The notes beneath the pieces were generated by a model. The model saw nothing but the letters and a program-made list of their open reading frames with translations. It ran no database searches and had not been told where the DNA came from. Both the position numbers and the translations under genes were made by a program. A stretch of DNA of 64,000 bases from assembly GCF_963678635.1 (NCBI RefSeq), contig NC_087070.1, positions 29,858,048 to 29,922,047 on the forward strand, in the 5' to 3' direction. Each line of letters starts with the position of its first letter. Positions within the stretch are counted from its first letter, which is position 1. This document shows positions 10,305-19,764 of this stretch, piece by piece. Source of the stretch: Symsagittifera roscoffensis (Eukaryota; Xenacoelomorpha; Acoela; Convolutidae).

Positions 10305-12050
10305 TGCGAGGTTGGTTGTTGAGAATTTTGATGTTTCGGAAAGCTAGGTTCAAATAAAACAGATACTGGTTTACAAGTCAAAAGATTTCAAGTGATTTTC
10401 CGTTTGTTTTACGACTGCGATTAAATCTGTATAGATTTTCAAACTTTTTCTATCATTTGATTAATTGCCAAACTAGGAGTGGTTTCTTAAGCTGGAGCTT
10501 AGATTAATAATTTGGTACGCCCAAATTGCATACAGATACATTAAAGAAAACAACTTCAGCTCATTTTATAAACCTATAAAATAGTCTCATAAATCAACCA
10601 AATTTTCTGAATTAACCACAAAGTTCCTAAACAAGTTTTGTAGCTTCAAACAATTCATCGGCACTCAACTCAAAAAGACCTCACCCAAGTAGACCTAAGA
10701 CCAGCAGAGTGAAATGAAAGCCTTACACCGAACGTAGTTAATCATCAATTGAGCTGTAAAAACGACTCAGACTAGGAATGGAAGAGAGCAACTCCAAGGT
10801 GATCAATAAAAGGCATTACTCTAATTGATAGACGGTTTTTGTTTAAGAATTTGAAAAAAGGGTCGAATCTGAAATCAAAATTTTTGATTAATTTGCAAAT
10901 TTTGTTATGTTGTTGTAGTTGATAAATTTGTTAGTTTTGATGAATCGCTCAAGCAAAAAATGAAAACTGGTGTTCTTGTTTTCCAGCTATTGATGAACGT
11001 CAAAGAAATGATAAAGCTCCTTATCAAAAATTTTTTTAAAATTAAATAATGGGATTTTTTCAAGTCAAACTTCTGCAAATCGAAAAAACCAAACAGGTCA
11101 ATTTATACTTTTTTGATTTTTTTGTTTTTATTAAATTCATTCGGCGTATATGTTCACTGATTCAGGTATCTGTTGGGTCTTTTGCAGTGTTTCAGCTTTT
11201 ACTTTTAGATGGTTTCCACTGCAGGGTGTTGAGGACCATTGGCTCAGTGGATATGCAGTCCTTTCAAAAACCACCGAATATCTTTTGAAACGTGGCTGCC
11301 TAGACTCGAAAACGGCGGCTACGCCTTGTTTTTGACCCCGCTGAGTCTAAAAAAATTGGTTTCATCCATTTTTGAGCACGCCGTCATAGTGAACGACACT
11401 TAGCCAACGATGAATTTTAACGAATTTCGATTATCTCAAAAATTACATTTCAAAAAGCTTTGTATCAAGGCACTGCGAGTTTCATCAGCCGTAATACCAT
11501 TAATGCAACAGTATGAGACAAAGTTGCAGTTCAAGAAATCAATTTATGACATTTTTTGACAAAAAAAAACAAAAACGAAAATTTGCATACTTTTTCTGGT
11601 TTCGGTTTTGAACAGAAATAATATGTTAAGTGTTGCAGATACAGGCAAATTTTCATAAGCTAAGTTGATCACCTACTACTGGTCGGAACCAGAGGACAAT
11701 TTTTGATACCAGTATTTGTTTTTACACAAATTTTTGAAGTTCTTAAATTTTTTTTTCAAAAAAAAATTTTTTTTTAAATTTGTTTCTTTTTGTTTAGTTT
11801 TTTTCTTTCAAAGATTAGTGAAAAAAATTACAGAGCAAAGTTTAAATTAGAAAAAATCAGAAACAAAACATTAACAAAGATTCAGCCACAATAATTTATC
11901 AAGTTAAATAACAAAAATAAACTTATCAATAATAACAATAATAAACTATAACAAATTTAAATAAAAATAACACAATAATAAACTTATCAAGTTAAATAAT
12001 AAACCCCCAAACTGGTGCACTCTCTTAGGAAACAATGTTTTTTTGAATTT
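10305..12050. other. Polinton 1 non-coding interval
   Basis: About 1.7 kb of AT-rich DNA, with poly-A/T tracts around 11750-12000, separating the PolB transcription unit from the next gene. No sustained coding frame. A tRNA-like promoter motif at about 11230-11340 suggests a small inserted element. The ORFs at 11049-11335 overlap each other and show nothing recognisable. Confidence 0.5.
11225..11340 (+). repeat. Possible tRNA-derived SINE fragment
   Basis: TGGCTCAGTGG near 11240 fits the RNA polymerase III A-box consensus, and GACTCGAAAAC about 60 bp later resembles a weak B box. The patch is less AT-rich than its surroundings. No poly-A tail or target duplication was identified, so this is tentative. 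Confidence 0.3.
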
Positions 12051-12718
12051 TCAGAGATCTCTCAATTGCAGTTTGCGTTTTTTCGACGCAAAGCAAGCAT
12101 TGATAGGCGGTGTCTCAGCTACTAAGTTTGGCGCAGTGGGACTTTGACTGCTGGAAGAAGAAGCAGAAGAAGTGGGCTGCTGCTGTTGTTGAGTGGTTGA
12201 AAAAATATCGGTTTTATTGGGGTTTTGGGCGTCTGCTAGTCCTCATCTTCTTTTTCTGTTGAATCTGGTGATTCAATCGACTTAAAGTTCCAGTAGGTTT
12301 CTCGCTCTGCTAAATCTCTAATGGATCCTTCCTGATTTTCGTAGAAGGGGATCGATTGGCAATCGTAGTTAAAGAGTATTTTTCTCGGTGAACGATCAAG
12401 GCAAGTAGGGTCTTTAGTATCTGTGCGCTTCAGCGCAGGATACGATTCAGTCACACAACAACTCTCGTAGACCTGTTTTCTGCCTTGTCTGAGGATACCA
12501 ATTTGATCTAGCAAAAAATTGTGTGACATCATATGGTTTTTAGTGACCCATTCATCGAATTCTCTGCTTCCTGGATCAAGATCGTTCAAAGGACTTGCTT
12601 TTCGATGACGCTTTTTCCGTTCCTGTTGAACCACTACGATAGAATCTCTGGTATAAGTTTGGTATAATATAGCTCTTTCAAGAGAACTAATTGAAATGAC
12701 TTGCAGTGAAATTGCCAT
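12051..12718 (-). pseudogene. Unrecognised Polinton ORF with Ser/Gln-rich, basic C terminus
   Basis: The first 160 codons (12718-12236) read MAISLQVISISSLERAILYQ and onward with no recognisable fold. The frame then stops at EKEDED, and an adjacent frame stays open for another 62 codons (12238-12051) with a QQQQ and Ser-rich stretch ending in SKKRKLQLRDL, a likely nuclear localisation signal. The two parts are probably one gene split by a small indel near 12240. It lies between the plus-strand unknown gene and the zinc-finger/PolB unit, with about 520 bp of intergenic DNA upstream that it shares divergently with the plus-strand gene. Function unknown. Confidence 0.55.
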
Positions 12719-13242
12719 CGTTGAAAGTTTTGTTTTGTTTGATTTTGAGAGATTGAATAAAAATAGTGAGTAGATTTAGTTTGACCTACCACTTTTAGTT
12801 TTGTTTATTGCTGGTGGTCTCAAGTTTAGCCAATTACCATAAATCTGGTTCTGTAAAATTTTAATATGTTTTCAGGGCTTCTGCAATTAAAGTAGAAATG
12901 TGAACGCTTTGAAAAGCTATACTTCAAAGAAACAGCATGGCGCCTTTTTATGATACCCTAAGCAGAAAATGACAGAAGTTTTACACTTCAGAGAGATATC
13001 ATGCGTGCCGCCAGGGTAAAAACGTTGAGATTTATGAGCTAAAACGGGAATTTGCCAGACAGATTTGACATGTATAACTCAAACTCAAAAATTTCAAACT
13101 GCAAACAAATCAAAAGTCCCCAATGAAGCTTCCGGAATACCGTAAAAGAAATCTCCCGAGTTAAGCTATTCACCGGCTGGGTAAATCATTCTTAAATTGT
13201 CTCTTGACTGATACGGTTGAATAAAATTACCGCTATCCAACT
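12719..13242. other. Divergent intergenic region in Polinton 1
   Basis: About 520 bp between the minus-strand ORF starting at 12718 and the plus-strand gene starting at 13243. The last 110 bp are similar to the corresponding stretch of Polinton 2 (47545-47660, complement), so part of it may be a conserved bidirectional promoter. No canonical core promoter can be assigned. Confidence 0.5.
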
Positions 13243-14316
13243 ATGTACACGCTTGAAAGTGATACTAACTTTTTTTATGACTTTCGTGATATTTCTTCAG
13301 GAGAAAAACGTAAAGTCAGAGTTGGAATAAAACATTTGAAAAAACAGGTACCTATATTACACTAAAATTGTATAAGAAAACTGACAAAGAGGTGTCTAAA
13401 ATGTATCAAGCAGTTATTTTGACGACGAAAGAATTTGATTGTTTAGCAAATAATTAATCAAAACTAAAAAATTATCAAAGCACCAACTGGTGAAAAGATT
13501 TCAATTTCCACAACAGGAAACGATAAACCTCAAAAACGACGATACAAATCAAAACGATCGGTTTACTCCGAAAAAGACTGTAACAGTGAAAACGGAGACG
13601 ATGATGAAGAAGATTATTCCAACACAAAATGTCGAGTGGCTTGAATAAATTGAAAAAAAAACCAGTTTCATTCATTAATTATCAGAATGGTTGAAGCAAT
13701 CTATGAACAACCGCCGGAATACTTTAAACAATTTCGGAAAAACTTTAAAAAATTTTTCTGAACAATGAACCCGACGTCTCTGACATTCTTTCTAATACGA
13801 ACTTTGCATTTGCAGTCCATTCAAATCAAAACGAATTTTGTTACCAATATCCTGCCAATAGTCAGCCACATTACCACGTTCTTATCGAAGTTACAAAAGA
13901 ATACACTGAAGCAGTTAACAAGATAACCTTAAAATCTTTTACAGTGCCTTGCCTCCTTTCCTCCTTTAAATGTTTGATTTTGGGGTGCAGCAAATATCAT
14001 CTATCAGGACCACTGATGGATAAAATGAAAGTGGCTGTTAACTACAATTCGACTAACAACCTTTGACACCGCCGGATTTTCTTTGCGAAAACGATTGCCT
14101 CAGATCTGTTTTGCATCACAGACTCGATCCATTCAAACTAAAACTGATTTAATTACTAATGTAACCATTGAATGTTTTATTCGAATTTTGAATGGGGACA
14201 ATGCTGCTGAGTTTTCAAAAATCATTGATAATATTTTGAGTGGGTATGGTCGAGTAGAGATTGATTCAAATACTTTGTTTGTTAAATTAATAATGGAGAA
14301 GAAGAACAAATTCTGA
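13243..14316 (+). pseudogene. Uncharacterised Polinton gene encoded opposite to the capsid module
   Basis: Plus-strand coding remnants span about 354 codons in several frames. The start reads MYTLESDTNFFYDFRD; a Lys/Arg patch follows (KPQKRRYKSKR) and then an acidic stretch (ENGDDDEEDY, about 13590). Next comes NNEPDVSDILSNTNFAFAVH (from about 13760) and a C-terminal portion ending IMEKKNKF at 14316. I do not recognise the protein. That it is real is supported by the second Polinton, which contains the same gene in the same relative position and orientation at 47545-47118 continuing at 28255-28030, with matching start, basic patch and NEPD region. There are at least four frame breaks or stops. 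It converges with the protease gene, leaving about 120 bp between the two stops. Confidence 0.7.
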
Positions 14317-14435
14317 AAAATTTTTGTGAAGCCCGAGATAATTCCAGCGGTATGTGTTCTAGCAACCATAAAACATGTTTTTTTTTTAAAAAAATCAATT
14401 ATAAATCATTAAAAAAATGCATCAGTATCACAAAG

Positions 14436-14873
14436 TTATAACATCATATGTTTAGCAAAACGCATCATGTCATGGTCGTAAACCTTGAAACCAATAGGAA
14501 ATTTAGATGAAAGTATAACATGTGCAACATAAATACAATAAAGTCCGCACAAGACCGAGTTAGCTGATTAGATTGGCTTATTCATCAGTATTTGGCTTCT
14601 CTCATGGATATATCGTCTCATATTTTTGTATACATGTGGATAGTTGTGTAGGCTTCGTCCAAGAGGATCTGCAAAAAATATTTGACCACCAGCTTGAGCA
14701 AACAGTAACCAATGAGTTCCTGGCTGGTCTGAGTTTGATGCGTTGACTATCATGAAAGTATTGTCGCGTTTCAATATTGTATTAAATGCTAAGTTAGCAG
14801 GAAAAAAGCCTCGAAATCGATGTTTTAAATGCTTGCATCAGTTAATAAGCTCAGTAATCTGCAAATTGTCCAT
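14436..14873 (-). pseudogene. Polinton adenovirus-type maturation protease
   Basis: A cysteine protease of the adenovirus maturation type, expected to process capsid proteins during virion assembly. The frame begins at the ATG at 14871-14873 (MDNLQITELIN) and runs 145 codons in one register. Family features are PGTHWLLFAQ with the catalytic His, FFADPLG with the acidic residue, and VLCGLYC with the nucleophilic Cys near 14530. Two in-frame stops interrupt it: a TGA at 14838-14840 after ELIN and a TAA at 14568-14570 just before the segment with the active-site Cys. The same gene is seen in Polinton 2 at 27560-27930. It lies directly downstream of the capsid genes, as in other Polintons. Confidence 0.88.
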
Positions 14874-14929
14874 TTTTCCCCCGATTCAATTCATTAGAGT
14901 GTTTTTAGCTATTTTTTATCGGAACGCAC

Positions 14930-15390
14930 CTAAACTGTTGATGCACGCTCTCCCATGAAAAGTAACTCTACATTTTCCCTCAGCGGTGCATCAAACTTCA
15001 GTTCTACTGAAATGGTGCAATTGGTCAATTCAGGATGAATAAAGATATGTGAGGCCTCCTGAGTAGATGTGAGACAAAATGCCATAATATAATGATCGTG
15101 ATAATTAGCCAAACTGATTCCATGACTATTGTTAAAATAAAGTCTAGAGCTTCCAACGTGTTATAGTATATTCTTTTGTTATCAGTCGTTGACACAGGAT
15201 TTCCTGCATTGGGTAGGCCGTTTCGGTAAACAATGATTTCATTCAGCTGAAACTTTTGATAATGAAACGGGTTTGTTCGGTTAGTACCCAGGTATGCTGT
15301 ATTCGAGCTCATTGCCAAAATCATTCGACAAACTGGCTCTTTGGCAAAAACGTCTTCTTGTCGCCAACTTTGCACACCAGTTGTGGCCAA
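14930..15390 (-). pseudogene. Polinton major capsid protein, C-terminal fragment only
   Basis: Two overlapping frames (15390-15025 and 15112-14930) together carry the C-terminal part of a double-jelly-roll hexon-like capsid protein: YLGTNRTNPFHYQKFQL, IIVYRNGLP, then HDHYIMAF and ELTNCTISVELKFDAPL, ending GERASTV at the stop at 14930. The pattern matches capsid proteins I associate with Polintons. A frame change lies near 15110. The N-terminal two thirds are absent: the fragment begins immediately after the truncated minor capsid gene, so an internal deletion has fused the two. Polinton 2 retains the intervening sequence. The fragment cannot build a capsid. Confidence 0.72.
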
Positions 15391-16090
15391 AAAGGTTCTT
15401 GGTAAAACCTCAATATAATTGTATTATCAATGACTCTAATTAATGGTGCTTTGGTGTCACGCACAATCTGATAACGAATTATGTCCAAGTAGATAATCAT
15501 CATTTGGGTTCCAGCAGAGATATCAACAGGGTAGTCGGAGATGAGGTTTTGTGATGTGAGAGTGCTATGGATATGACTGGATTCTTTGTAGCCGATATGG
15601 TAACCAGTTCCATCTCTTAAATTTTTGAAACCTAAAATACTAGGAGTTTGTAGACTCTCAAAGGTAATGTCTTCCCAATAATGCATTGGGAAAGATGTTT
15701 GGTAATGGGGTCGGCGCTATAACTGATATTAACAAGATCAATCTTCCGATTGATTTCGTTGAACATTTTTTCGGTTTTGTCATAATCACTCTTTGTTATT
15801 TCACCTTTTTCTCCATCATATGGTCTGGATTTTTTTCTTTTGCCACTTTAAGGCTTGCTTTAACTTTGTAAGTTTTTGTAGTACACTAGTTTGGTATCCG
15901 TAACATTGTTAATATGAGTGGGAAACGTTATTTCTGTCAATGCAACTCTCCAGTCACCTTGCAGATCAATATTTTCGCTTAGCAGATATTTAAAGCTCGT
16001 TAGCGAGTTGTCAATGAAAATATTCATCGAGGCTGAAGACACCAGTGTAATGGTAAATGAATCTTTTTTGCTAATAAAGTTGTCAGACAT
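15321..16090 (-). pseudogene. Polinton minor capsid (penton-type) protein, broken
   Basis: The N terminus starts at the ATG at 16090 and reads SFTITLVSSASMNIF, then IDLQGDWRVALTEITFP, a conserved opening that I associate with the Polinton vertex or minor capsid protein. The frame breaks near 15860. Coding continues in other frames (KSDYDKTEKMFNEINRKIDL, about 15770) into 15686-15321, which holds SDYPVDISAGTQMMIIYLDI and DTKAPLIRVIDN. The end of the gene is lost where it joins the major capsid fragment. Polinton 2 has the corresponding C terminus (25849-25990). Assignment as penton rather than another virion protein rests on position and general resemblance. Confidence 0.7.
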
Positions 16091-16103
16091 TGTTTAGTTT
16101 GAT

Positions 16104-16147
16104 CCTTCCTTCCTTCCTTCCTTCCTTCCTTCCTTCCTTCCTTCCTT
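16104..16147. repeat. CCTT tetranucleotide microsatellite
   Basis: About eleven consecutive CTTC/CCTT units between the start of the minor capsid gene and the 3' end of the integrase gene. Confidence 0.95.
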
Positions 16148-16151
16148 TTTA

Positions 16152-17169
16152 TCAATACCCTTCGATGAGGTTATAAGTTGGTGGGCTTCTTGTTGGGATG
16201 TCAAAGATTTCAAAAACTTCGACAGTGAAAGATTGTTTGTATCCCTTTCGAAAAGGAAGGTCAATTTTTGCTATTATAACAAAATCACCAACGAAGAGCT
16301 TTGGTCGGCGTACTAGTTTCTGCGATTGTTCCACTCTTAATGAAATGAGACGTGGAACGTCCTTTTTTGTAATTTCTTTCGGGGCGATTTTGGTAACGCG
16401 GCTTGATCTCGAGTTAATTGTGTTGACAAAATCGTGAAGCTTATCGATGTATGAGTAGGTCCATTTGTCCTTCAAACACTTAAAAATCAAACCCCTAAGT
16501 GATCGAATCTTCCTCTCCGCAAAAGCAGATTTTTTTTCACTCTCTGTTGTATATGTTTCGATGTCCTTTTCCTCACATAAACTTTTGAATGACCCCTTGA
16601 ACTCTGTGCCTTTATCTACCCAGATTTTTTTTGGCTGTTTTGTTTTTATCATGTGTTTGAATGCTTCCGCACTTGAGGTGGCATACTTTGATTTCAATGG
16701 TTGTACATACAGAAAGTGGGACATGCAATCCACTGCAACCATAAGATATTTAATGTTTTTGTTGTAATCTGCAAGTTTATCAACATACGCCAGGTCAATT
16801 GACCATGTTTCGTCTATGTCATTACTATCACTTTGAGGCGTGGTGTTTTGCGACGAACTGTTCGATATTTTGTATATGCTGGCTCTGTATGTAAAAAACG
16901 TTTCCATTCATTCGTGAAATTTTTGATTCCTCTTTTAAATTCTGTACACTGCCAAACAATGCTGGACCTTCACTTGTAAATTTAGTTTTCAATATTTTTT
17001 CTTCAGCTGTTGTAATCTTGCCATTTTTTTGTTTTTGTCTTCTTATTCTCTGTCGTTGCAGAATCTGAATTGTTATCGCGCGTTTCGTACGACTCGGAGT
17101 CTTCTTCTTCTGCTGCTCCTTCTTCTCGTTTGGTTTTTTGCGCTGCCTGTTCTCTTTCAATGTCTGCAA
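16152..17169 (-). pseudogene. Polinton retroviral-type (DDE) integrase
   Basis: The integrase would insert the linear transposon and create its 6-bp target duplication. The main ORF (16907-16152, 251 codons) contains the catalytic core: WSIDLAYVDK with Asp38, KKIWVDKGTEFKG with Asp98 and AFAERKIRSLRG with Glu131, followed by a C-terminal KLFVGDFVII segment. The N-terminal part lies in another frame (17169-16828): a Lys/Arg/Glu-rich leader, then GPALFGSVQNLKEESKISR, a signature of this family. The frames switch near 16910, so the protein is interrupted just upstream of the core although all three catalytic acids survive. Polinton 2 carries a far more degraded copy at 24500-24900. The product would act in the nucleus. 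Confidence 0.9.
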
Positions 17170-17354
17170 CAGTCTTTCTGGTTTTGCGTCTCTCTTACTG
17201 CTTTTTGAGGTGGAACTTGTTGACGACGACGATGGTTTCTCGGGAAAAAAGAGGAGGAGGGCTGTAGATTTTGAAGGGGAGTTTGTGGAACCTCTGCGTT
17301 CTTACTTCTGTTGAGCTTGTTCCGTATTCGTTGACTGAACCGCGACTTTGGCAT
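17157..17354 (-). CDS. Basic ORF upstream of integrase, uncertain
   Basis: A 65-codon frame rich in Arg, Gln and Pro (RIRNKLNRS, FFPRNHRRRQQ) between the conserved 117-residue ORF and the integrase leader. It may be a shifted piece of the integrase N terminus or of a small basic virion protein. No family recognised. Confidence 0.3.
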   Translation of the reverse strand: MPKSRFSQRIRNKLNRSKNAEVPQTPLQNLQPSSSFFPRNHRRRQQVPPQKAVRETQNQKDCCRH

Positions 17355-17655
17355 ACTTGTTCATAACCAACCGTTCATCAAGTTTGAGTGACCTCAAAAT
17401 CAGTATAAAAGCAGGGTTGTAAAATTTTTTAGTTTGTTGTTGTATATCATACAGCAAAAATGATGCTTTAAGACCGGTTGGCACTTTATCAACGTAAATT
17501 TCTTCATTATCTTTATTTATTTTGACTCTCTCTGACTTTTTAATAATTTCAAGAACTTTTTTCGCTCGCTTAAGTTTGTGTTTGTCCATGAGCTGTAATT
17601 GTAACAGGATACGTTCTTTGGATAATGCCTCACCAAGCTCAACACTTTTTTCCAT
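17302..17655 (-). CDS. Conserved Polinton protein of unknown function (117 aa)
   Basis: A clean 117-codon frame with an internal helical, basic region (MDKHKLKRAKKVLEIIKKSERVK), then IYVDKVPTGLKASFLLYDIQ and FYNPAFILILRSLKLDERLV. The last part resembles a conserved Polinton ORF found between the ATPase and integrase genes, function unknown. Polinton 2 has a recognisable counterpart at 23853-24190 (DKVPHGRNLSAF, FNNHAFKMVFYTL), which shows this is a genuine element gene. It overlaps the frame starting at 17354 and lies about 30 bp downstream of the previous ORF. A core or minor virion role is only an inference from position. Confidence 0.7.
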   Translation of the reverse strand: MEKSVELGEALSKERILLQLQLMDKHKLKRAKKVLEIIKKSERVKINKDNEEIYVDKVPTGLKASFLLYDIQQQTKKFYNPAFILILRSLKLDERLVMNKYAKVAVQSTNTEQAQQK

Positions 17656-17688
17656 CTCGTTACCTTCATCATCATCATCATCATCATC

Positions 17689-17994
17689 TTAAGAAGTGAG
17701 AAGGAGAGCTTGTTTTTGTGGATTGTTCTCTGCTTTGGCAACGATAGGTGGTTCAGGGGTTGGGGGTATGACTACTGGCGTATCAATAGCTGATGTTGTT
17801 GTTGTTGTTGTTGTTCTTGCTGATTCATTTAGTGATCTCAAACGGTCCAAATATGATAGTTGCGGTTTCTTGTGTTTGATTGATTTGTCAAGCAAAATCT
17901 GTGCTGCATGTGGTTGTTCTCTGATGTACGTATGCTTTGAAACTAGATTAAATTCATCTGTTGTCTTTTCTATGCAGTCAAATACTTGAAGCAA
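17689..17994 (-). CDS. Small Polinton ORF with Thr-rich and Pro-rich tract
   Basis: A 101-codon frame reading MLQVFDCIEKTTDEFNLV, a middle KPQLSYLDRLRSLN, then a run of seven Thr encoded by a GTT/ACA-type trinucleotide repeat and a Pro-rich tail. It overlaps the previous ORF by 25 bp and precedes the 117-residue ORF, so the three may be fragments of one or two longer genes. No family recognised. Confidence 0.5.
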   Translation of the reverse strand: MLQVFDCIEKTTDEFNLVSKHTYIREQPHAAQILLDKSIKHKKPQLSYLDRLRSLNESARTTTTTTTSAIDTPVVIPPTPEPPIVAKAENNPQKQALLLTS

Positions 17995-18245
17995 AAATGA
18001 AGTATATGTCTGATTAGATAAAATCCTTGTTTGCTCAGTATAAAAGCTCGTTTTTTTTCAGGAATCGTTTTTGGGTTGACTAAAATTTTGTATGCTCTTT
18101 CGAGTTTATTGAGGTTTGGAATACTGACAGGCACATTACCGTTGACTACATTGAGCAAGCATTCACAAACAACTGATATGATTTGACTATTTGATGTTTT
18201 TTTTCTAATGAAGCCTCGTAGTTGAGTTGGGTTCAACTGTACCAT
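17970..18245 (-). CDS. Small conserved Polinton protein (91 aa)
   Basis: A 91-codon frame with a conserved core NVVNGNVPVSIPNLNKLERAYKILVN and KKRAFILSKQGF. The arrangement (a short helical domain, then a Gly-containing hydrophobic C terminus) resembles a small Polinton protein sometimes compared to adenovirus core protein X; I treat the function as unknown. Its start overlaps the end of the ATPase gene by about 13 bp. Polinton 2 carries an obvious homologue at 23547-23740 with matching GDVPVRVPYLKKLERAYKVL and LLSKQGF. The frame may be shortened at its C terminus by a nearby indel. Confidence 0.7.
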   Translation of the reverse strand: MVQLNPTQLRGFIRKKTSNSQIISVVCECLLNVVNGNVPVSIPNLNKLERAYKILVNPKTIPEKKRAFILSKQGFYLIRHILHFCFKYLTA

Positions 18246-18992
18246 GTGCTGCCGAATAAAAAAAATTTTTCGCGTTCGTTTGTGGTGGGTGTCACTTCTG
18301 CTCTATCTAAAGGTAAATAGAAAATTGACGGACCAGGTGGTATTATGTTTGAACAGTATCTGAGACAGTCTGATGTTCGGTGATCTAAATCTATTAATAG
18401 ATGTCCGAAGCTGTCTTTTGTAGCCAGTTCATACGCTTGACGTAAAAATTCAGGTGCATTAAGTTGCCTTCCGAGGTGATCAATTTGCTGGTGATCGAGT
18501 TGCTGAAGTTGATGAATGAGGTGATTTGAACAAAATGATTTGAGATGTGTTCAAATCAATAGTTCGTGACCATCGGTTTTGTTGGAATAAATTATGTTTA
18601 ACATAAATAACATCTAAGCCCCTGTGTCTTCCAGCTGTTGCTAGTTTAACAAATTCTTTATCATTGTATATTTCTTCGAATGAGTCATCAAACACTAACA
18701 GAATGTTTTCAATGTTTCTCAAACGATCGAACCCGTCAAACTTTACAAATTCAATATGAATTCTGCGAACTCTTCCATAACTGCAGGTTTAATAACTTTG
18801 TAAAAAAAACACTCTTTGAAATTTGGGATTAAATGTTCTTCCTGTCAATAGCTTGAAAATCAACTCTGCTTTTCCGGATCCTGACGGTCCTACAACTGCC
18901 ATAAACAGTCTTGTCGACGTATCAATAATTTTATTCATATCCTTGGGTTTGGTAGCATGTACCCAACTAAACCAGACAATATTGAAAACCAA
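18233..18992 (-). pseudogene. Polinton genome-packaging ATPase (FtsK/HerA type)
   Basis: The ATPase that would pump DNA into the capsid. The N-terminal frame (18992-18789) has Walker A as VVGPSGSGKAELIFKLL. A second frame (18722-18480) has Walker B as NILLVFDD followed by ATAGRHRGLDVIYVKHNLFQQ. The C-terminal portion is in a third frame (DHLGRQLNAPEF, GHLLIDLDHRTSDCLRYCS, ending near 18233). Frame changes near 18780 and 18510 break the gene. The start is uncertain: the conserved upstream FSWVHATKPKD, shared with Polinton 2, suggests translation from 18992 or earlier, overlapping the membrane-protein ORF. The nucleotide-binding motifs themselves are intact. Confidence 0.9.
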
Positions 18993-19213
18993 ACTGACGT
19001 TTCTTCACAGCTTATTTGCGTCCAAGAAAGTTTATAGATACAAAAAATAAGTGAAACGAAAATTAAAATCTTTTGAGACACAAAAACTACTTCTGATCTG
19101 GGGACTGTAACATCATTACAAAACTTCCAAGATTTTTGTTCAGTGTTTGTTTGATCATAAGCAAAATCGGTAACTATAGTAGCATCAGGCTCATCAATAG
19201 CTAATTCAGTCAT
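18935..19213 (-). CDS. Small Polinton membrane protein
   Basis: A 92-codon ORF with a polar N terminus (MTELAIDEPDATIV), a conserved KSWKFCNDVTVPRSEVVF, and a hydrophobic helix ILIFVSLIFCIYKLSW followed by CEETSVWFSILSGLVGYMLP. One or two membrane segments are likely. The gene appears intact and overlaps the start of the ATPase by about 58 bp. The matching IDEPDATI stretch in Polinton 2 (22569-22610) shows that the gene belongs to the element. Its role is unknown; proximity to the ATPase could mean a part in packaging or membrane interaction. Confidence 0.72.
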   Translation of the reverse strand: MTELAIDEPDATIVTDFAYDQTNTEQKSWKFCNDVTVPRSEVVFVSQKILIFVSLIFCIYKLSWTQISCEETSVWFSILSGLVGYMLPNPRI

Positions 19214-19500
19214 GCAGTTGTTCGATTTATATTTCTCTTTCTATCTGGTTCTTTCAAACTCGTCTCTAACTATAACACTGGTTTCTTAATGAGAATGAAA
19301 AAATGAGTTTTTGTCATAAAATATCTTTTATCTATACCTCAGAACAATAAAAAATCTCGTATCGAGTATAACTTGTAGAGTCATTAGTTATGTCATTGTC
19401 ATTTTCATGCATTTCTACAACATTATTGGCTGGCACATATTCAGTTTTGCATGAAATACAACTTTCTTTACAGAGTTAGTTGTAGAAAAATACAACTAAC
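19214..19500. other. Polinton 1 intergenic DNA upstream of the membrane-protein gene
   Basis: AT-rich, no sustained frame. The first 90 bases share weak similarity with Polinton 2 at about 22460-22560, consistent with a conserved promoter region. Confidence 0.4.
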
Positions 19501-19764
19501 AGGTAGAAAAATAAGAGAGTCGCTATATTCAGAAGTCGTAATGAACTATAAAGGTACTTTTTTTATAGCAAAATCCTTCCAAATCTATCACGACTGATCG
19601 TTAGCTCAGCATTCTAATAATTGATAGAGTTCTGGTCTGGTTAGTTTGACGAATAAACAGAAAGTAATACCGCTCAAATGAACAGTCAGACTGCTGTTAC
19701 ACTTCCGGGGTAACATATAGCAGTAAATGGGACCCGTGTTGTAAGCTTCGTCAACAAAACCTGC
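19501..19764. repeat. Direct repeat copy A within Polinton 1
   Basis: A 264-bp segment nearly identical to 20490-20763. Shared landmarks are the start AGGTA, TCGCTATATTCAGAAGTCGT, GAGTTCTGGTCTGGTTAG and the end CAACAAAACCTGC. Differences are mostly single substitutions plus about 10 bp missing near 19541. Confidence 0.92.

Noticed and set aside
15686-15871. Plus-strand 61-codon hydrophobic ORF
   Set aside because: The opposite strand encodes the frame-shifted middle of the minor capsid protein; the plus-strand frame is its shadow.
19590-19640. tRNA-like A-box (TTAGCTCAGC) in the Polinton direct repeats
   Set aside because: No adequate B box or cloverleaf is seen, and the same repeat carries Polinton coding sequence at its outer end.
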